From: a candidate division FCPU426 bacterium | GTDB lineage: Bacteria; Oederibacteriota; Muellerivitia; Muellerivitales; Muellerivitaceae | Reading direction: 5' to 3' | Length of the DNA stretch: 59,992 bases | Assembly (NCBI GenBank): GCA_003136635.1 | Contig: PLFD01000027.1 | Coordinates: 1-59,992 of the forward strand | Shown here: one piece after another, positions 45,612-54,036 of the stretch | Layout: every line of letters starts with the position of its first letter | How positions within the stretch are numbered: position 1 is the stretch's first letter | Notes under the pieces: model-generated | Seen by the model: only the letters and a program-made list of their open reading frames with translations | Told to the model about the DNA's origin: nothing | The model's database searches: none | Program-made: the position numbers and the translations under genes

Positions 45612-46169
45612 ATGGCGGTTCCATCCATGGGGTTTATCGCGGGTCCAGATGTTCTTAAAGAAGAAGCGGCTTTGTCCCGTAAAAAAGTAAATGGGTGGAG
45701 CCGTTCGCGAAAACTCAAAGCTTTCGCGCAAGGCGCGGACCGGATCAGTAAAACACTGAAGTCCTTTCCGCCGGCTTTGTGGAAGTTTAAACCGTCGATA
45801 GAAAAATGGTGCGCCGGAGAAATTCTGTGGCACTTGGCGGATCAGGAAGCCAATCTTTACGTGCGTTTGCGTAGGGCTATCGCCGAATCCGGAAGCTCCG
45901 TGTCGCCTTACGACCAGGATCAGTGGGGTCAAAAGCTTGATTATTTATCCGCGGATTTTAAAGAAGCTTTGGAGATTCTCAAGCTCATGAGACGTTCCAA
46001 CACCGTTCTTTTGAAGCGGCTTCCAGCGGCTGTTTGGAAAAGAACAGTCAACCACCCCGAGCGGGGTTTGCTCACAGTCGATTCGCTGGTCGGCATGAAC
46101 ATTTGGCATTTAGAGCATCATTTGGGACAAATGCTTAAACGCCAGCGTGAGTGGAAGGCTGGAAAATAA
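45612..46169 (+). CDS. DinB-like (DinB_2) four-helix bundle protein
   Basis: A 185-residue cytoplasmic protein. KWCAGEILWHLADQEANLYVRLRRAIAE and GMNIWHLEHHLGQMLKRQ carry the His residues that bind a metal ion in the DinB/YfiT superfamily. Some members are thiol- or bacillithiol-dependent transferases; the activity here is not known. GGAGG precedes the ATG. It stands alone between rpoD and glmS. Confidence 0.78.
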   Translation: MAVPSMGFIAGPDVLKEEAALSRKKVNGWSRSRKLKAFAQGADRISKTLKSFPPALWKFKPSIEKWCAGEILWHLADQEANLYVRLRRAIAESGSSVSPYDQDQWGQKLDYLSADFKEALEILKLMRRSNTVLLKRLPAAVWKRTVNHPERGLLTVDSLVGMNIWHLEHHLGQMLKRQREWKAGK

Positions 46170-46195
46170 ATAACCAGGGTCTTATATAGAAGTTT

Positions 46196-46206
46196 TGTTT
46201 AACGGG
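46196..46206 (+). repeat. Solo copy of motif A (TGTTTAACGGG) upstream of glmS
   Basis: An exact match to the motif repeated nine times at 17678-17858, again near a CTTATATA stretch. TTTAAC (46198) could also serve as -35 of a promoter with TAAGAT 18 bp downstream. Confidence 0.5.
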
Positions 46207-46274
46207 TTTTTCAAATAAAAGTAAGATAGGGCGGTTATTTTGACCACCCCACCAATTTATTAAGAGGAAATTTT

Positions 46275-48125
46275 ATGTGTGGAATTGTCGGTTATACCGG
46301 GTTTAAACCCGCTACGCCTATCTTGCTCAATGGTCTGGTCAAACTGGAATACCGCGGTTATGACTCGGCGGGATTGGCCCTGGCCGCCCGCAATGGGTCG
46401 GTTCAAATCATCAAAAAAGTCGGCAAAATTCACAATTTAATTTCGACCGTTAAACATTCCAAAATTTCGCCGAACGTCACCAGCGGTATCGGGCACACCC
46501 GCTGGGCTACCCATGGCCAGCCGACGGATATCAATGCCCATCCCCATTCAGGCTGCGGCAACAATGTGGCGGTGGTTCATAACGGCATTATTGAAAACTA
46601 TCAACAGCTCAAGGATCAGTTGAAGGCCAAAGGGCACCGCTTTAAATCCCAAACCGATTCGGAAGTATTGGCGCATTTGCTGGAAGATGAACTCAAAAAG
46701 TATCCCGTGGAAAAAGCGGTTCCCCAAGCCCTGGCTAAAATCGAGGGAACTTATTCCGTGGTCATTATTGATCAAAGCAAACCGGATACCCTGATCGGCG
46801 CCCGCTCTGGCGGCGGGGCTTTGGTGGTGGGTCTGGGCAAGGGCGAAAACTTTCTGGCGTCCGATGTGTCGGCGCTTTTGGCTTATACCCGTGAGGTTTT
46901 TTATCTGGAAGACCATGAAATGGTAATTGTTACACCGCAGGGGGTGACGGTTTTAAACCTGTCAAATGGAAAGACGGTTAAAAAACAAGTTGCCGAAATC
47001 GCCTGGACCGCCGAGCAGGCGGAAAAGGGCGGCTACCCCCACTTTATGTTAAAAGAAATCATGGAACAGCCCACGGCCCTGCAGGACACTTTTACGGGCC
47101 GCTTGGACCCCAGTACCGGAAAAGTGATTCTGGAAGGCGCTTTTTGGTCGTCCCCTTACTTAAAGCAATTTAAAAAAATAACCCTGTTGGGCATGGGCAC
47201 TTCCTACTACGCCGCTCTGGTGGGAAAGTTTCTGCTGGAAAAGTATCTGAGAATTCAGGTGGAGGTGGATAACGCTTCCGAATTCCGATACCGCAATCCG
47301 ATCGTGGATAAAAAGACGCTGGTAGTCGTCATTTCCCAAAGCGGCGAAACGGTAGACACTCTCACAGCCCTTCGGGAAGCGAAATCCAAGGGCGCCAAGA
47401 TCATTGCCATCTGCAATGTCATGGGAAGCTCGGTTACCCGCGAGTCAGAGGCGGTTTTGCTCACCCGCGCCGGACCCGAGATCGGCGTGGCTTCCACCAA
47501 AGCTTTCACCACCCAGCTGGGCGCCTTCTGGCTTTTGACCCTGCATTTGGCTGGGGTGCGCCGGGCTATGAAGCCTGCCGAACTTAGAAAAAAATCCCAT
47601 GAGCTGGCTAAAGTGCCTTTGCAGATGGAATCGGTTTTGAAGCAGACAAAAGCCATCGAAAAAGTCGCGAAGGAATATTCCACTTATTTCAATTTTTTAT
47701 ATCTGGGCAGAGGCTTTCAGTATCCCATAGCCTTGGAAGGAGCCTTGAAGCTGAAGGAAATTTCCTATATTCACGCCGAAGGTTATCCGGGCGGGGAAAT
47801 GAAACATGGGCCTATCGCCCTGATTGATTCCAAAATGCCGGTGGTGGCTATCGCGTTGAAGTCCTCCAGCACTTACGAAAAAATGCTCAACAACATTGAA
47901 GAAGTGAAGGCAAGAAAAGGAAAAATTCTGGCGGTCATCGAAAAAGGCGACAAAGAAGCCCGACGTAAAGCCAACTCGGTGCTGGAAATTCCGGCGGTGG
48001 CTGAGGACATTTCACCAATGTTATCGGTTTTGCCGCTTCAATTGATGGCTTATGAAATCGCCAAACTCAAGAGACGGGAAATTGACCAGCCCCGCAACCT
48101 TGCTAAAAGTGTCACGGTTGAATAG
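46275..48125 (+). CDS. glmS: Glutamine-fructose-6-phosphate aminotransferase (isomerizing)
   Basis: It makes glucosamine-6-phosphate, the first step to UDP-GlcNAc. Cys2 after the start Met is the glutaminase nucleophile (MCGIVGYTGF). GHTRWATHGQPTDINAHPH and VVHNGIIENY belong to the same domain. Two SIS domains (about 290-420 and 460-590) bear SQSGETVDTLTALREAK and the end PRNLAKSVTVE. Full length, 616 residues. No glmS ribozyme is apparent in the 105-bp upstream gap, which holds a single copy of motif A. Confidence 0.97.
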   Translation: MCGIVGYTGFKPATPILLNGLVKLEYRGYDSAGLALAARNGSVQIIKKVGKIHNLISTVKHSKISPNVTSGIGHTRWATHGQPTDINAHPHSGCGNNVAVVHNGIIENYQQLKDQLKAKGHRFKSQTDSEVLAHLLEDELKKYPVEKAVPQALAKIEGTYSVVIIDQSKPDTLIGARSGGGALVVGLGKGENFLASDVSALLAYTREVFYLEDHEMVIVTPQGVTVLNLSNGKTVKKQVAEIAWTAEQAEKGGYPHFMLKEIMEQPTALQDTFTGRLDPSTGKVILEGAFWSSPYLKQFKKITLLGMGTSYYAALVGKFLLEKYLRIQVEVDNASEFRYRNPIVDKKTLVVVISQSGETVDTLTALREAKSKGAKIIAICNVMGSSVTRESEAVLLTRAGPEIGVASTKAFTTQLGAFWLLTLHLAGVRRAMKPAELRKKSHELAKVPLQMESVLKQTKAIEKVAKEYSTYFNFLYLGRGFQYPIALEGALKLKEISYIHAEGYPGGEMKHGPIALIDSKMPVVAIALKSSSTYEKMLNNIEEVKARKGKILAVIEKGDKEARRKANSVLEIPAVAEDISPMLSVLPLQLMAYEIAKLKRREIDQPRNLAKSVTVE

Positions 48126-48146
48126 CGAATCTCTGGAGCGAATTTT

Positions 48147-49181
48147 ATGAAAGTTCTTTTAATTGGCGGGACAGGCCTTATTTCCACCGCCATTGTGGAT
48201 CAACTGGTTCAGCGCGGCGACGAGGTGACGGTCTTTAACCGGGGGCTATCCGAATGGCGTATTCCCAAAAACGTGAAGGTAATCCACGGAGACCGTTGGA
48301 AAACCTCTGAGTTTGAGAAAGAAATGAGCCGGCATTCTTTTGACGCGGTTATCGACATGGTAGCCTTCGCTCCTGAAAACGCCGAGTCGCTTTTGCGGGC
48401 TTTTACCGGACGGGTTCAACAGATTGTGGTTTGTTCTACCGTTTGTGTTTACGGCGGACCCATGACCCGGCTTCCTGCGGCGGATAATGAACCCCACCGG
48501 CCCGTGGGAGATTACGGCAGAAACAAATCCAAAATTGAATCCATTTTGCTTTCGACCAACGGAAAAAACGGGCTGCATACCACGGTTCTTCGTCCGTCTT
48601 TCACGACGGGAGAGGGCGCTACCGCGTCCGGTATCCTTTTTGACGACAGCCTTCCGAACCGTCTGCGCCAGGGTCTGCCGGTCATTGTGATGGATCAGGG
48701 CAAAGCAGCATGGGCCATCGCCCATGTGTCCGATGTGGCCAGGGGATTTGTGAATTCTCTTTTGAACCCTAAAGCCTATGGACAGGCTTACCACCTGACC
48801 AGCGACGAACACACCGATTGGAATGGGGTTTTTGAAGCTCTGGCCCAAGCTGTCGGTGGAAAATTCAATCCGGTCTATATCCCAACCGATTGGCTTTACG
48901 CTCAGGCGCCTCATCGCGCCGTCGGAGTGAAATATATTTATCAATATTCCTCGGTTTTCGACAATTCCAAAGCCGCCCGGGATCTGGGTTTTATGACGAA
49001 AGTACCTTTGATTGAAACTTTCCGCCGTCAGGTCGCCTGGATGGAAAAAGCGCGGAAGTTAAAAACAGCAGAGGAAGAACCTTTTGAAGATTTCATGATC
49101 AAAGCCTATCAAGAAGGGCAAAAACCTCTTTTGCCCGAAGGCATGGACTGGAATCCCTGGGGCAATCAGATAACCGGTTGA
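48147..49181 (+). CDS. NAD-dependent epimerase/dehydratase family protein
   Basis: An SDR-type protein of 344 residues. The nucleotide-binding LIGGTGLISTAIVDQL starts at residue 4, VVCSTVCVYGGP is the Ser-Tyr strand and YGRNK supplies the YxxxK pair. It resembles the atypical/extended epimerases near plant CSP41 and bacterial reductases of this superfamily. GGAG precedes ATG 48147. Between glmS and an AGE-family epimerase, it probably acts on a sugar or sugar nucleotide; the substrate is unknown. Confidence 0.8.
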   Translation: MKVLLIGGTGLISTAIVDQLVQRGDEVTVFNRGLSEWRIPKNVKVIHGDRWKTSEFEKEMSRHSFDAVIDMVAFAPENAESLLRAFTGRVQQIVVCSTVCVYGGPMTRLPAADNEPHRPVGDYGRNKSKIESILLSTNGKNGLHTTVLRPSFTTGEGATASGILFDDSLPNRLRQGLPVIVMDQGKAAWAIAHVSDVARGFVNSLLNPKAYGQAYHLTSDEHTDWNGVFEALAQAVGGKFNPVYIPTDWLYAQAPHRAVGVKYIYQYSSVFDNSKAARDLGFMTKVPLIETFRRQVAWMEKARKLKTAEEEPFEDFMIKAYQEGQKPLLPEGMDWNPWGNQITG

Positions 49182-49219
49182 GAGTATTGAGAACGATGTT
49201 TTAAAAAACGAGGTATTCA

Positions 49220-50359
49220 ATGGCTTCAGGTGAAATGAACCTAGTGTCGTGGATGCGTGAAGAGGCGCTTCCATTTTGGGCCTCAAACGGCATCGACATT
49301 AAAAATGGCGGATTTGTCGAACAGCTCAATCAGGACGGCAGTCCCTCGCCAGTTCCTTACAAGCGGGTTCGTGTCCAGGGCCGTCAACTTTTCTCCTTCT
49401 CAACCGCGGCGCATTTAGGATGGCACAAGAACGCCGCGTCTATTGCGGAGCATGGCTATGCGTTTCTCAAAAAGAAATGCAGAGACGAGAAGGGTCGTTG
49501 GGTCAGACGGCTTGCGCGCGACGGCGCCATCATCGACGCCCAGATGGATCTTTATGACACCGCTTTCGTGGTGCTGGGGCTGGCAACTTATTACCAATTG
49601 ACACAAAAGAACGAAGCGCTGGACTTGATCAAGGACACGCTCAATATGGTTCGTTCTCAACTGGGTGGCCACCCGCAAAAGGGCTACCGACAATCCGCCG
49701 ATGACGCCGAAGTGTTGCGCCAGAATCCCCATATGCACTGGTTTGAAGCCATGTTGTTTTGCTATCAAGCCACAAAGGAAACCCGATTTCTTGACGAGGC
49801 GAGGATGATCTATAGACTAGCGGAGGAGTTTATCATTGACAGAAAGACGGGCGCCCTTAGGGAACTTTTCGACAATCAATGGAAACCGCTTCAAGAAGAG
49901 GGGAAAATTCTTGTTGAGCCTGGACACCATTACGAATGGGCATGGCTACTCTCGCAAGCGGGTAAAGTCATGACCGTCAATCCAAAGCTTGTCCCACTCA
50001 TGCTGAGTTTTGCCGACAGAGTCGGTGTCAATCCCGAAACAGGGCTTGTTTACGATCAGGTCAGCGACGAGGGTGTGGTGACTCAGTCAACGCACCGGTT
50101 TTGGGCGCAAACCGAAGCGCTCAAGGCATGGCTGGTGCGGACGGATGTGAGTGAATCTGAGCGTGAAATGGGAATAAAAAAGGTTGAGAACAATTTATTG
50201 CGTTATTATCTAAACCGCAAACCGATGGGGTCTTGGTGTGATCGCCTTGACAAGGACGGAACAATTCATGACGGTCCGGTTCCGTCCAGTTCGATGTATC
50301 ACATCTTGTTGTGCGTTACAGAACTTTGGGACTGGCGCTCAAAACGAGGAACGAAATAG
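49220..50359 (+). CDS. AGE-family (N-acylglucosamine 2-epimerase / mannose isomerase) protein
   Basis: An (alpha/alpha)6-barrel sugar epimerase/isomerase of 379 residues. Family blocks are RVRVQGRQLFSFSTAAHLGW, YDTAFVVLGLATYYQLT, NPHMHWFEAMLFCYQAT, EPGHHYEWAWLL with the catalytic His region, and HRFWAQTEALKAWL. These motifs fit mannose isomerase or cellobiose/N-acylglucosamine 2-epimerase; the specific sugar is uncertain. A mannose role would fit with the GH92 alpha-mannosidase at 21.8 kb, though they are far apart. Confidence 0.88.
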   Translation: MASGEMNLVSWMREEALPFWASNGIDIKNGGFVEQLNQDGSPSPVPYKRVRVQGRQLFSFSTAAHLGWHKNAASIAEHGYAFLKKKCRDEKGRWVRRLARDGAIIDAQMDLYDTAFVVLGLATYYQLTQKNEALDLIKDTLNMVRSQLGGHPQKGYRQSADDAEVLRQNPHMHWFEAMLFCYQATKETRFLDEARMIYRLAEEFIIDRKTGALRELFDNQWKPLQEEGKILVEPGHHYEWAWLLSQAGKVMTVNPKLVPLMLSFADRVGVNPETGLVYDQVSDEGVVTQSTHRFWAQTEALKAWLVRTDVSESEREMGIKKVENNLLRYYLNRKPMGSWCDRLDKDGTIHDGPVPSSSMYHILLCVTELWDWRSKRGTK

Positions 50360-50413
50360 ATAAACTGGGTTAATAAGTTATGAGGTTGGCTCTTAAACAG
50401 GCTCAAAGATTGA

Positions 50414-50442
50414 ATGACACGGTTATGACGCCGACATATAAT
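50414..50442 (+). promoter_or_regulatory. Promoter of the tRNA gene
   Basis: ATGACA (50414-50419), a 17-bp spacer and perfect TATAAT (50437-50442). Transcription would start near 50449, leaving about 58 nt before the tRNA. Confidence 0.65.
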
Positions 50443-50506
50443 TCGCACGGCGATTAGGTTTCCCTAGAGGTGAAATTCTTTTGACCGAAGGGGTTTTAAA
50501 ACAATA

Positions 50507-50582
50507 GGGGCATTAGCTCAGCGGTTAGAGCAGGGCACTCATAATGCCTTGGTCCCTGGTTCGAATCCAGGATGCCCCACCA
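50507..50582 (+). tRNA. tRNA-Ile(CAT), lysidine type
   Basis: The acceptor stem GGGGCAT pairs with ATGCCCC, the T arm holds GGTTCGAATCC, and the 3' CCA is encoded. The anticodon loop CTCATAA gives CAT. The anticodon stem GGGCA/TGCCT and the variable loop TTGGTC are like bacterial tRNA-Ile2, whose C34 is changed to lysidine by TilS to read AUA, rather than initiator or elongator tRNA-Met. The G1-C72 pair also argues against initiator tRNA. Confidence 0.9.
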
Positions 50583-50617
50583 AATTTATATGACAATGTA
50601 TTTAAAAGGGAGCTGTT

Positions 50618-51751
50618 GTGACTAATTCAACCCTTTATCAATTTTTATCCTATTACCCCTGGGTTTGCATTCTCTTGTGCGTTTACACAATCCTTTTGTG
50701 TGGAATTTCATTTGTCAGATTGTTGGCTGACTTTCTAAATTATTTTTCCAGGAAAGATCAGTTTCATTTCTCTTATTTGGTTAAGTTTGGTCTGGCGGGC
50801 GGGGCAGCCTGTCGTTACTACGATCTTTATTCCGACAAAGATTCAACACTGCCTTTAATTTTGGTTGATCCAGCCCAAGCCACTCTCTCAATCCTATTTT
50901 CACTTTGTCTGCCTGTTGTGGTTTTAGTTGTCGTGGATATTCTTTTTTCCAAGTTTGGCGCTCAGGAAAAGTCGTTAAGCGCCAATGAGGTCTTATTGGA
51001 AAAACTAAGAGACCTGTTTGGCAGGTTAGCTAAAGAACGCGATCCGGCGACGCTAAAGAGGATTTCAAAAAAGAACAATAATCACGCGGCTCTTATCATT
51101 GAAAGCGACAAGCCCACCAGCCGGCTTATCAAGCGCAGTTTAGAAATGGAACGTTTCAACGTGATAGAAGCGGAGAGTGGGGCGGAAGGTCTGTCTTTAG
51201 CCGCATCTTTGTACCCGGAGCTTATCATTTTGAATTCAGAATTAGAGGACATGGATGGTTTGCTGGTTCTGCGTCGTCTGCGGGAATGGACGCTGGCCCC
51301 GATTATTATTCTGACTGACCGGAAAATTGAAAAAACTGACAAATCAGACAAAGGCGAGGATTATTACCTTACTAAACGATTTCGGGTTGAAGAATTAACG
51401 GAGTTGATCCATGTCATCTTGAGGCATCTTCGGCACAGGGACGAGCGGAGAAATTTATCAGTTTATCAAAATTCAGATTTCACGCTTAACTGCGCGTCCC
51501 GCACTCTTATTGTAAGAAGGAAAGAAGTCCGCTTAACCCCGCATGAGTATCATATTTTGACCTTCCTGATCAGCCACGGAGGAAGAGTGGTCACCAAAAA
51601 AATGATCAACAGCGAGTTTTGGGGACGCCACATTGATGAGGATGGGCTCAAGCGTTATATTCATCAATTGCGCCAGAAAATTGAATATGATCCGATCATG
51701 CCTAAATATATTTTGAGTGAACCAGGAGAAGGTTACCGTTTGGAATGTTGA
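50618..51751 (+). CDS. Membrane-anchored OmpR-type regulator with pseudo-receiver
   Basis: A 377-residue protein starting at GTG 50618 behind GGGAG. Two hydrophobic segments (about 11-38 and 84-110) anchor the N-terminus. A KdpE-like receiver domain follows (about 156-270): ALIIESDKP, LIILNSELEDMDGL and YLTKRF. The phosphoacceptor Asp is Asn206, and the acidic pair is weakened (Glu162-Ser163-Asp164), while the Lys253 switch residue stays. The winged helix (285-377) is complete: LTPHEYHILTFLISHGGRVVT, GLKRYIHQLRQKIE and GEGYRLEC. It should act from the membrane without phosphotransfer. No sensor kinase is adjacent. Confidence 0.85.
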   Translation: MTNSTLYQFLSYYPWVCILLCVYTILLCGISFVRLLADFLNYFSRKDQFHFSYLVKFGLAGGAACRYYDLYSDKDSTLPLILVDPAQATLSILFSLCLPVVVLVVVDILFSKFGAQEKSLSANEVLLEKLRDLFGRLAKERDPATLKRISKKNNNHAALIIESDKPTSRLIKRSLEMERFNVIEAESGAEGLSLAASLYPELIILNSELEDMDGLLVLRRLREWTLAPIIILTDRKIEKTDKSDKGEDYYLTKRFRVEELTELIHVILRHLRHRDERRNLSVYQNSDFTLNCASRTLIVRRKEVRLTPHEYHILTFLISHGGRVVTKKMINSEFWGRHIDEDGLKRYIHQLRQKIEYDPIMPKYILSEPGEGYRLEC

Positions 51752-51878
51752 TGGGCTTTATATATGAGTTTTAAGGATATTTGGAGGTTGAGAGCGACAA
51801 AAAACGGCTATGTGTGATTTAATTGGGGTGTGGTTGTTAAGGAATAAAACCAAATAACCATTTAAATACCAAGCCCAT

Positions 51879-52529
51879 ATGAAAAAAATTAAATTCCCCA
51901 TCCTCTTTATCTTTATCGCGTTTTTAGGACTGGTCAGTTTATGGCTGCCTGCCTGTGGCTCAAAAAATAGTCCTCTCTTTTCCGGTTCGTTAACGCCTAC
52001 GGCCACGCCGGTGAACTCCCAAACCATTTGGGCTAATGGTAATACTGGCGCCTTTTTTGGGCAAAATATCTCTTTAGTTCCTTATGGTTGTTCGGTTTTG
52101 AATGTCAATGTTCCGGACTCTATTTCAGGGAACAACACAACCCTGCAGGTGAGCGCGACTTCGGTTTCTCAGGCTGTGACAGCCGATTTTTTTGAACCCT
52201 CGCCGGGGAGTCCTGGAACCTATTACGCGTCGGGACATCTTCAAATGGACGTTAAACTGGATCAGAGTCTGTCGGGTTATTTCCAAATTGGATTCGCCTA
52301 CTCGAATAGCCCTACAGGAGGTACTTATATTAATACCTACTATAATCTTCTTGCCGCTTCTCTGAATACCGCTTCATTCACGCATGTCTCTATCGCCTTA
52401 TCCAATTTTTACAATGCGGCCTATGTCTCGGAACCTTTTTATATTTATGGGCCGGTAGGCGGCGCTGCGGGACAACCGCTGACGGGTCCGGTGATTACGA
52501 TGGATAACATTCGATGGACTTATAATTAA
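51879..52529 (+). CDS. Lipoprotein with beta-sandwich-like domain
   Basis: A 216-residue lipoprotein: signal peptide 1-25, lipobox LPAC with Cys26, a short SLTPTATPV linker, then one Gly/Ser/aromatic-rich beta domain (QTIWANGNTGAFF, FQIGFAYSNSP, DNIRWTYN) reminiscent of a jelly-roll carbohydrate-binding module. No family can be named with certainty. It converges with the TPR gene on the other strand, leaving 12 bp between the two stop codons. Confidence 0.65.
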   Translation: MKKIKFPILFIFIAFLGLVSLWLPACGSKNSPLFSGSLTPTATPVNSQTIWANGNTGAFFGQNISLVPYGCSVLNVNVPDSISGNNTTLQVSATSVSQAVTADFFEPSPGSPGTYYASGHLQMDVKLDQSLSGYFQIGFAYSNSPTGGTYINTYYNLLAASLNTASFTHVSIALSNFYNAAYVSEPFYIYGPVGGAAGQPLTGPVITMDNIRWTYN

Positions 52530-52541
52530 TTAACTTCAGCG

Positions 52542-53696
52542 CTACTGGGAATTGGGATGTTCTTGATTAAGCCTGTCCAAATTCTGCTGAGCCTGTATGT
52601 AGTGCGGGTCAATTTGAAGAGTTTCTTCCCAAAACTTTTTCGCGGAAACGTAATCATCCTTACGGTAGCTGTCCAACCCCAGGTTGTAGACCTCATCGGC
52701 TTTGGATTGGCTGTCCGAAACTGTGGTTCCCTGTGAAAGCTGGTCAATCTTGTTTTGCCATTCCTTTATTCGCACATCGTTAGGAAAATCCTGCTTAATT
52801 TTGACCAGAAGTGTTTTGGCTTTTGGATAGTCTCCATCTTTTATTTCTTTTTCAATGAGGTTAGCCGCTTGTTCCAATAGCTTTGCTTGAAGCCGGTCAA
52901 TCCCATCAACCGCTATTTGGTTTTTGGGGGCTACTTCCAGAACTTCGGCATACCAGTTTTCCGCCTCATGGATTTTGTTATCCGCTTCGGCTTTTTGGGC
53001 TTTTGCCAGTGAATCGGCGATGAACTTTTCCGTGGAATTATCAGCAGTTTGTGGTTTTAACTTGGCGATAAAGGCTAAAACCTGGGGTTCGGTGGGGTCG
53101 ACCTGTTCGGCTTTTTCTAACAAATTGATGGCGCTTTTATTGTCGTCCTGTCCATAGGCTTGTCCCGCCTGCTCATAGAGGCTTTTGACCAGAGTGTTAT
53201 AGGATCGGTTAGGGTTTTCCACAAAAGGCGTGTAAACCGACAGCTTGGTCACTTTGTCTTTTTCGGGGGTCAGATTGATGATCATGGGAATTTGTTCATT
53301 TTCATTTCCTTGAACGAAAACCGTTAACTCGTAGTCCGAAAAAGGTTGGCTTACGTTGATTTTAAACGTGTTGCCCGAATCCTCATCACTATTAGCGATA
53401 ATTTTGTCGTTTAGACGGTTCGTCAAAACCCAGCCTTCCATCGTGTTGTCGCTTTGACATTCCAACTCAAAGTGATTTTTGAAGTCGATGACCGTTATGG
53501 ACAGCTTGGCCCAGACCGTTTCTGTTTGAAAACCGTAGGCGGCTGGATTGTAGTCGATGGGGGTTTGAGTAGGGATTTGCGCGTGGGAGAGGGACGAGGT
53601 AAGAAGAAAAGAGAGAAGTGAAAAGAGTTTGGTGTAAGTCCCGGTTTTTACGCGTTCGCGTTTAACAAGGCTGGAAGTGAATAGAATGGATTGCAA
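52542..53696 (-). CDS. Exported TPR-repeat protein (only minus-strand gene)
   Basis: A 384-residue protein starting at TTG (53694-53696), with GAGGT a few bases upstream on the minus strand. The N-terminus is a long signal sequence ending SHAQ (about 40). A beta-rich domain (about 50-165) precedes a helical half with TPR-like units: AGQAYGQDDNKSAINLLEKAEQ, AEADNKIHEAENWYAEVLE, EKEIKDGDYPKAKTLLVKI and GLDSYRKDDYVSAKKFWEE. TPR scaffolds organise protein complexes; partner unknown. It is divergent from the outer-membrane protein gene at 54037. Confidence 0.75.
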   Translation of the reverse strand: MQSILFTSSLVKRERVKTGTYTKLFSLLSFLLTSSLSHAQIPTQTPIDYNPAAYGFQTETVWAKLSITVIDFKNHFELECQSDNTMEGWVLTNRLNDKIIANSDEDSGNTFKINVSQPFSDYELTVFVQGNENEQIPMIINLTPEKDKVTKLSVYTPFVENPNRSYNTLVKSLYEQAGQAYGQDDNKSAINLLEKAEQVDPTEPQVLAFIAKLKPQTADNSTEKFIADSLAKAQKAEADNKIHEAENWYAEVLEVAPKNQIAVDGIDRLQAKLLEQAANLIEKEIKDGDYPKAKTLLVKIKQDFPNDVRIKEWQNKIDQLSQGTTVSDSQSKADEVYNLGLDSYRKDDYVSAKKFWEETLQIDPHYIQAQQNLDRLNQEHPNSQ

Positions 53697-54036
53697 GTAA
53701 TGACCTCTTAGTTTTTAATGCCCCATGATTGATAAACTAAAAGATAAAAAAAGGCAAATCGAATTATAAGTTTTTAAACAAATGTCGGTCTACAAACGGT
53801 TTCATGTATTGGTTCAGTTTTTTAATCTTTGTCACGAATATTTTGTTTTTCCGAATGCGACTTTAATCTTCTAAAACCTTAAAGAAAATAGTATATTTTC
53901 GACGTTTATTTATTGGATATTTAGCGGATTTTAATATTAATTTTTTGGGGAGATGACTAATCCTACGGGTGTTTGCAGAAGAAGCCGCATTCTGGATTTT
54001 CGGTTGTCTTGCGAACTCGATAAAAGGTGTTTGGTT
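53697..54036. other. AT-rich divergent intergenic region
   Basis: This 340-bp gap lies between two divergent genes and is strongly AT-rich, with several A/T runs and TATA-like stretches but no clear -35/-10 pair. It must carry the promoters of the TPR gene (minus) and the outer-membrane protein (plus). No gene, repeat or RNA was seen. Confidence 0.6.

Noticed and set aside
46170..46274. glmS ribozyme or riboswitch
   Set aside because: The upstream gap is only 105 bp and shows none of the ribozyme core pairings; only a promoter-like motif is visible.
50459..50492. rRNA-like fragment before the tRNA (CTAGAGGTGAAATTCTT)
   Set aside because: The resemblance to a small-subunit rRNA segment covers less than 20 bases and has no rRNA context; treated as chance.
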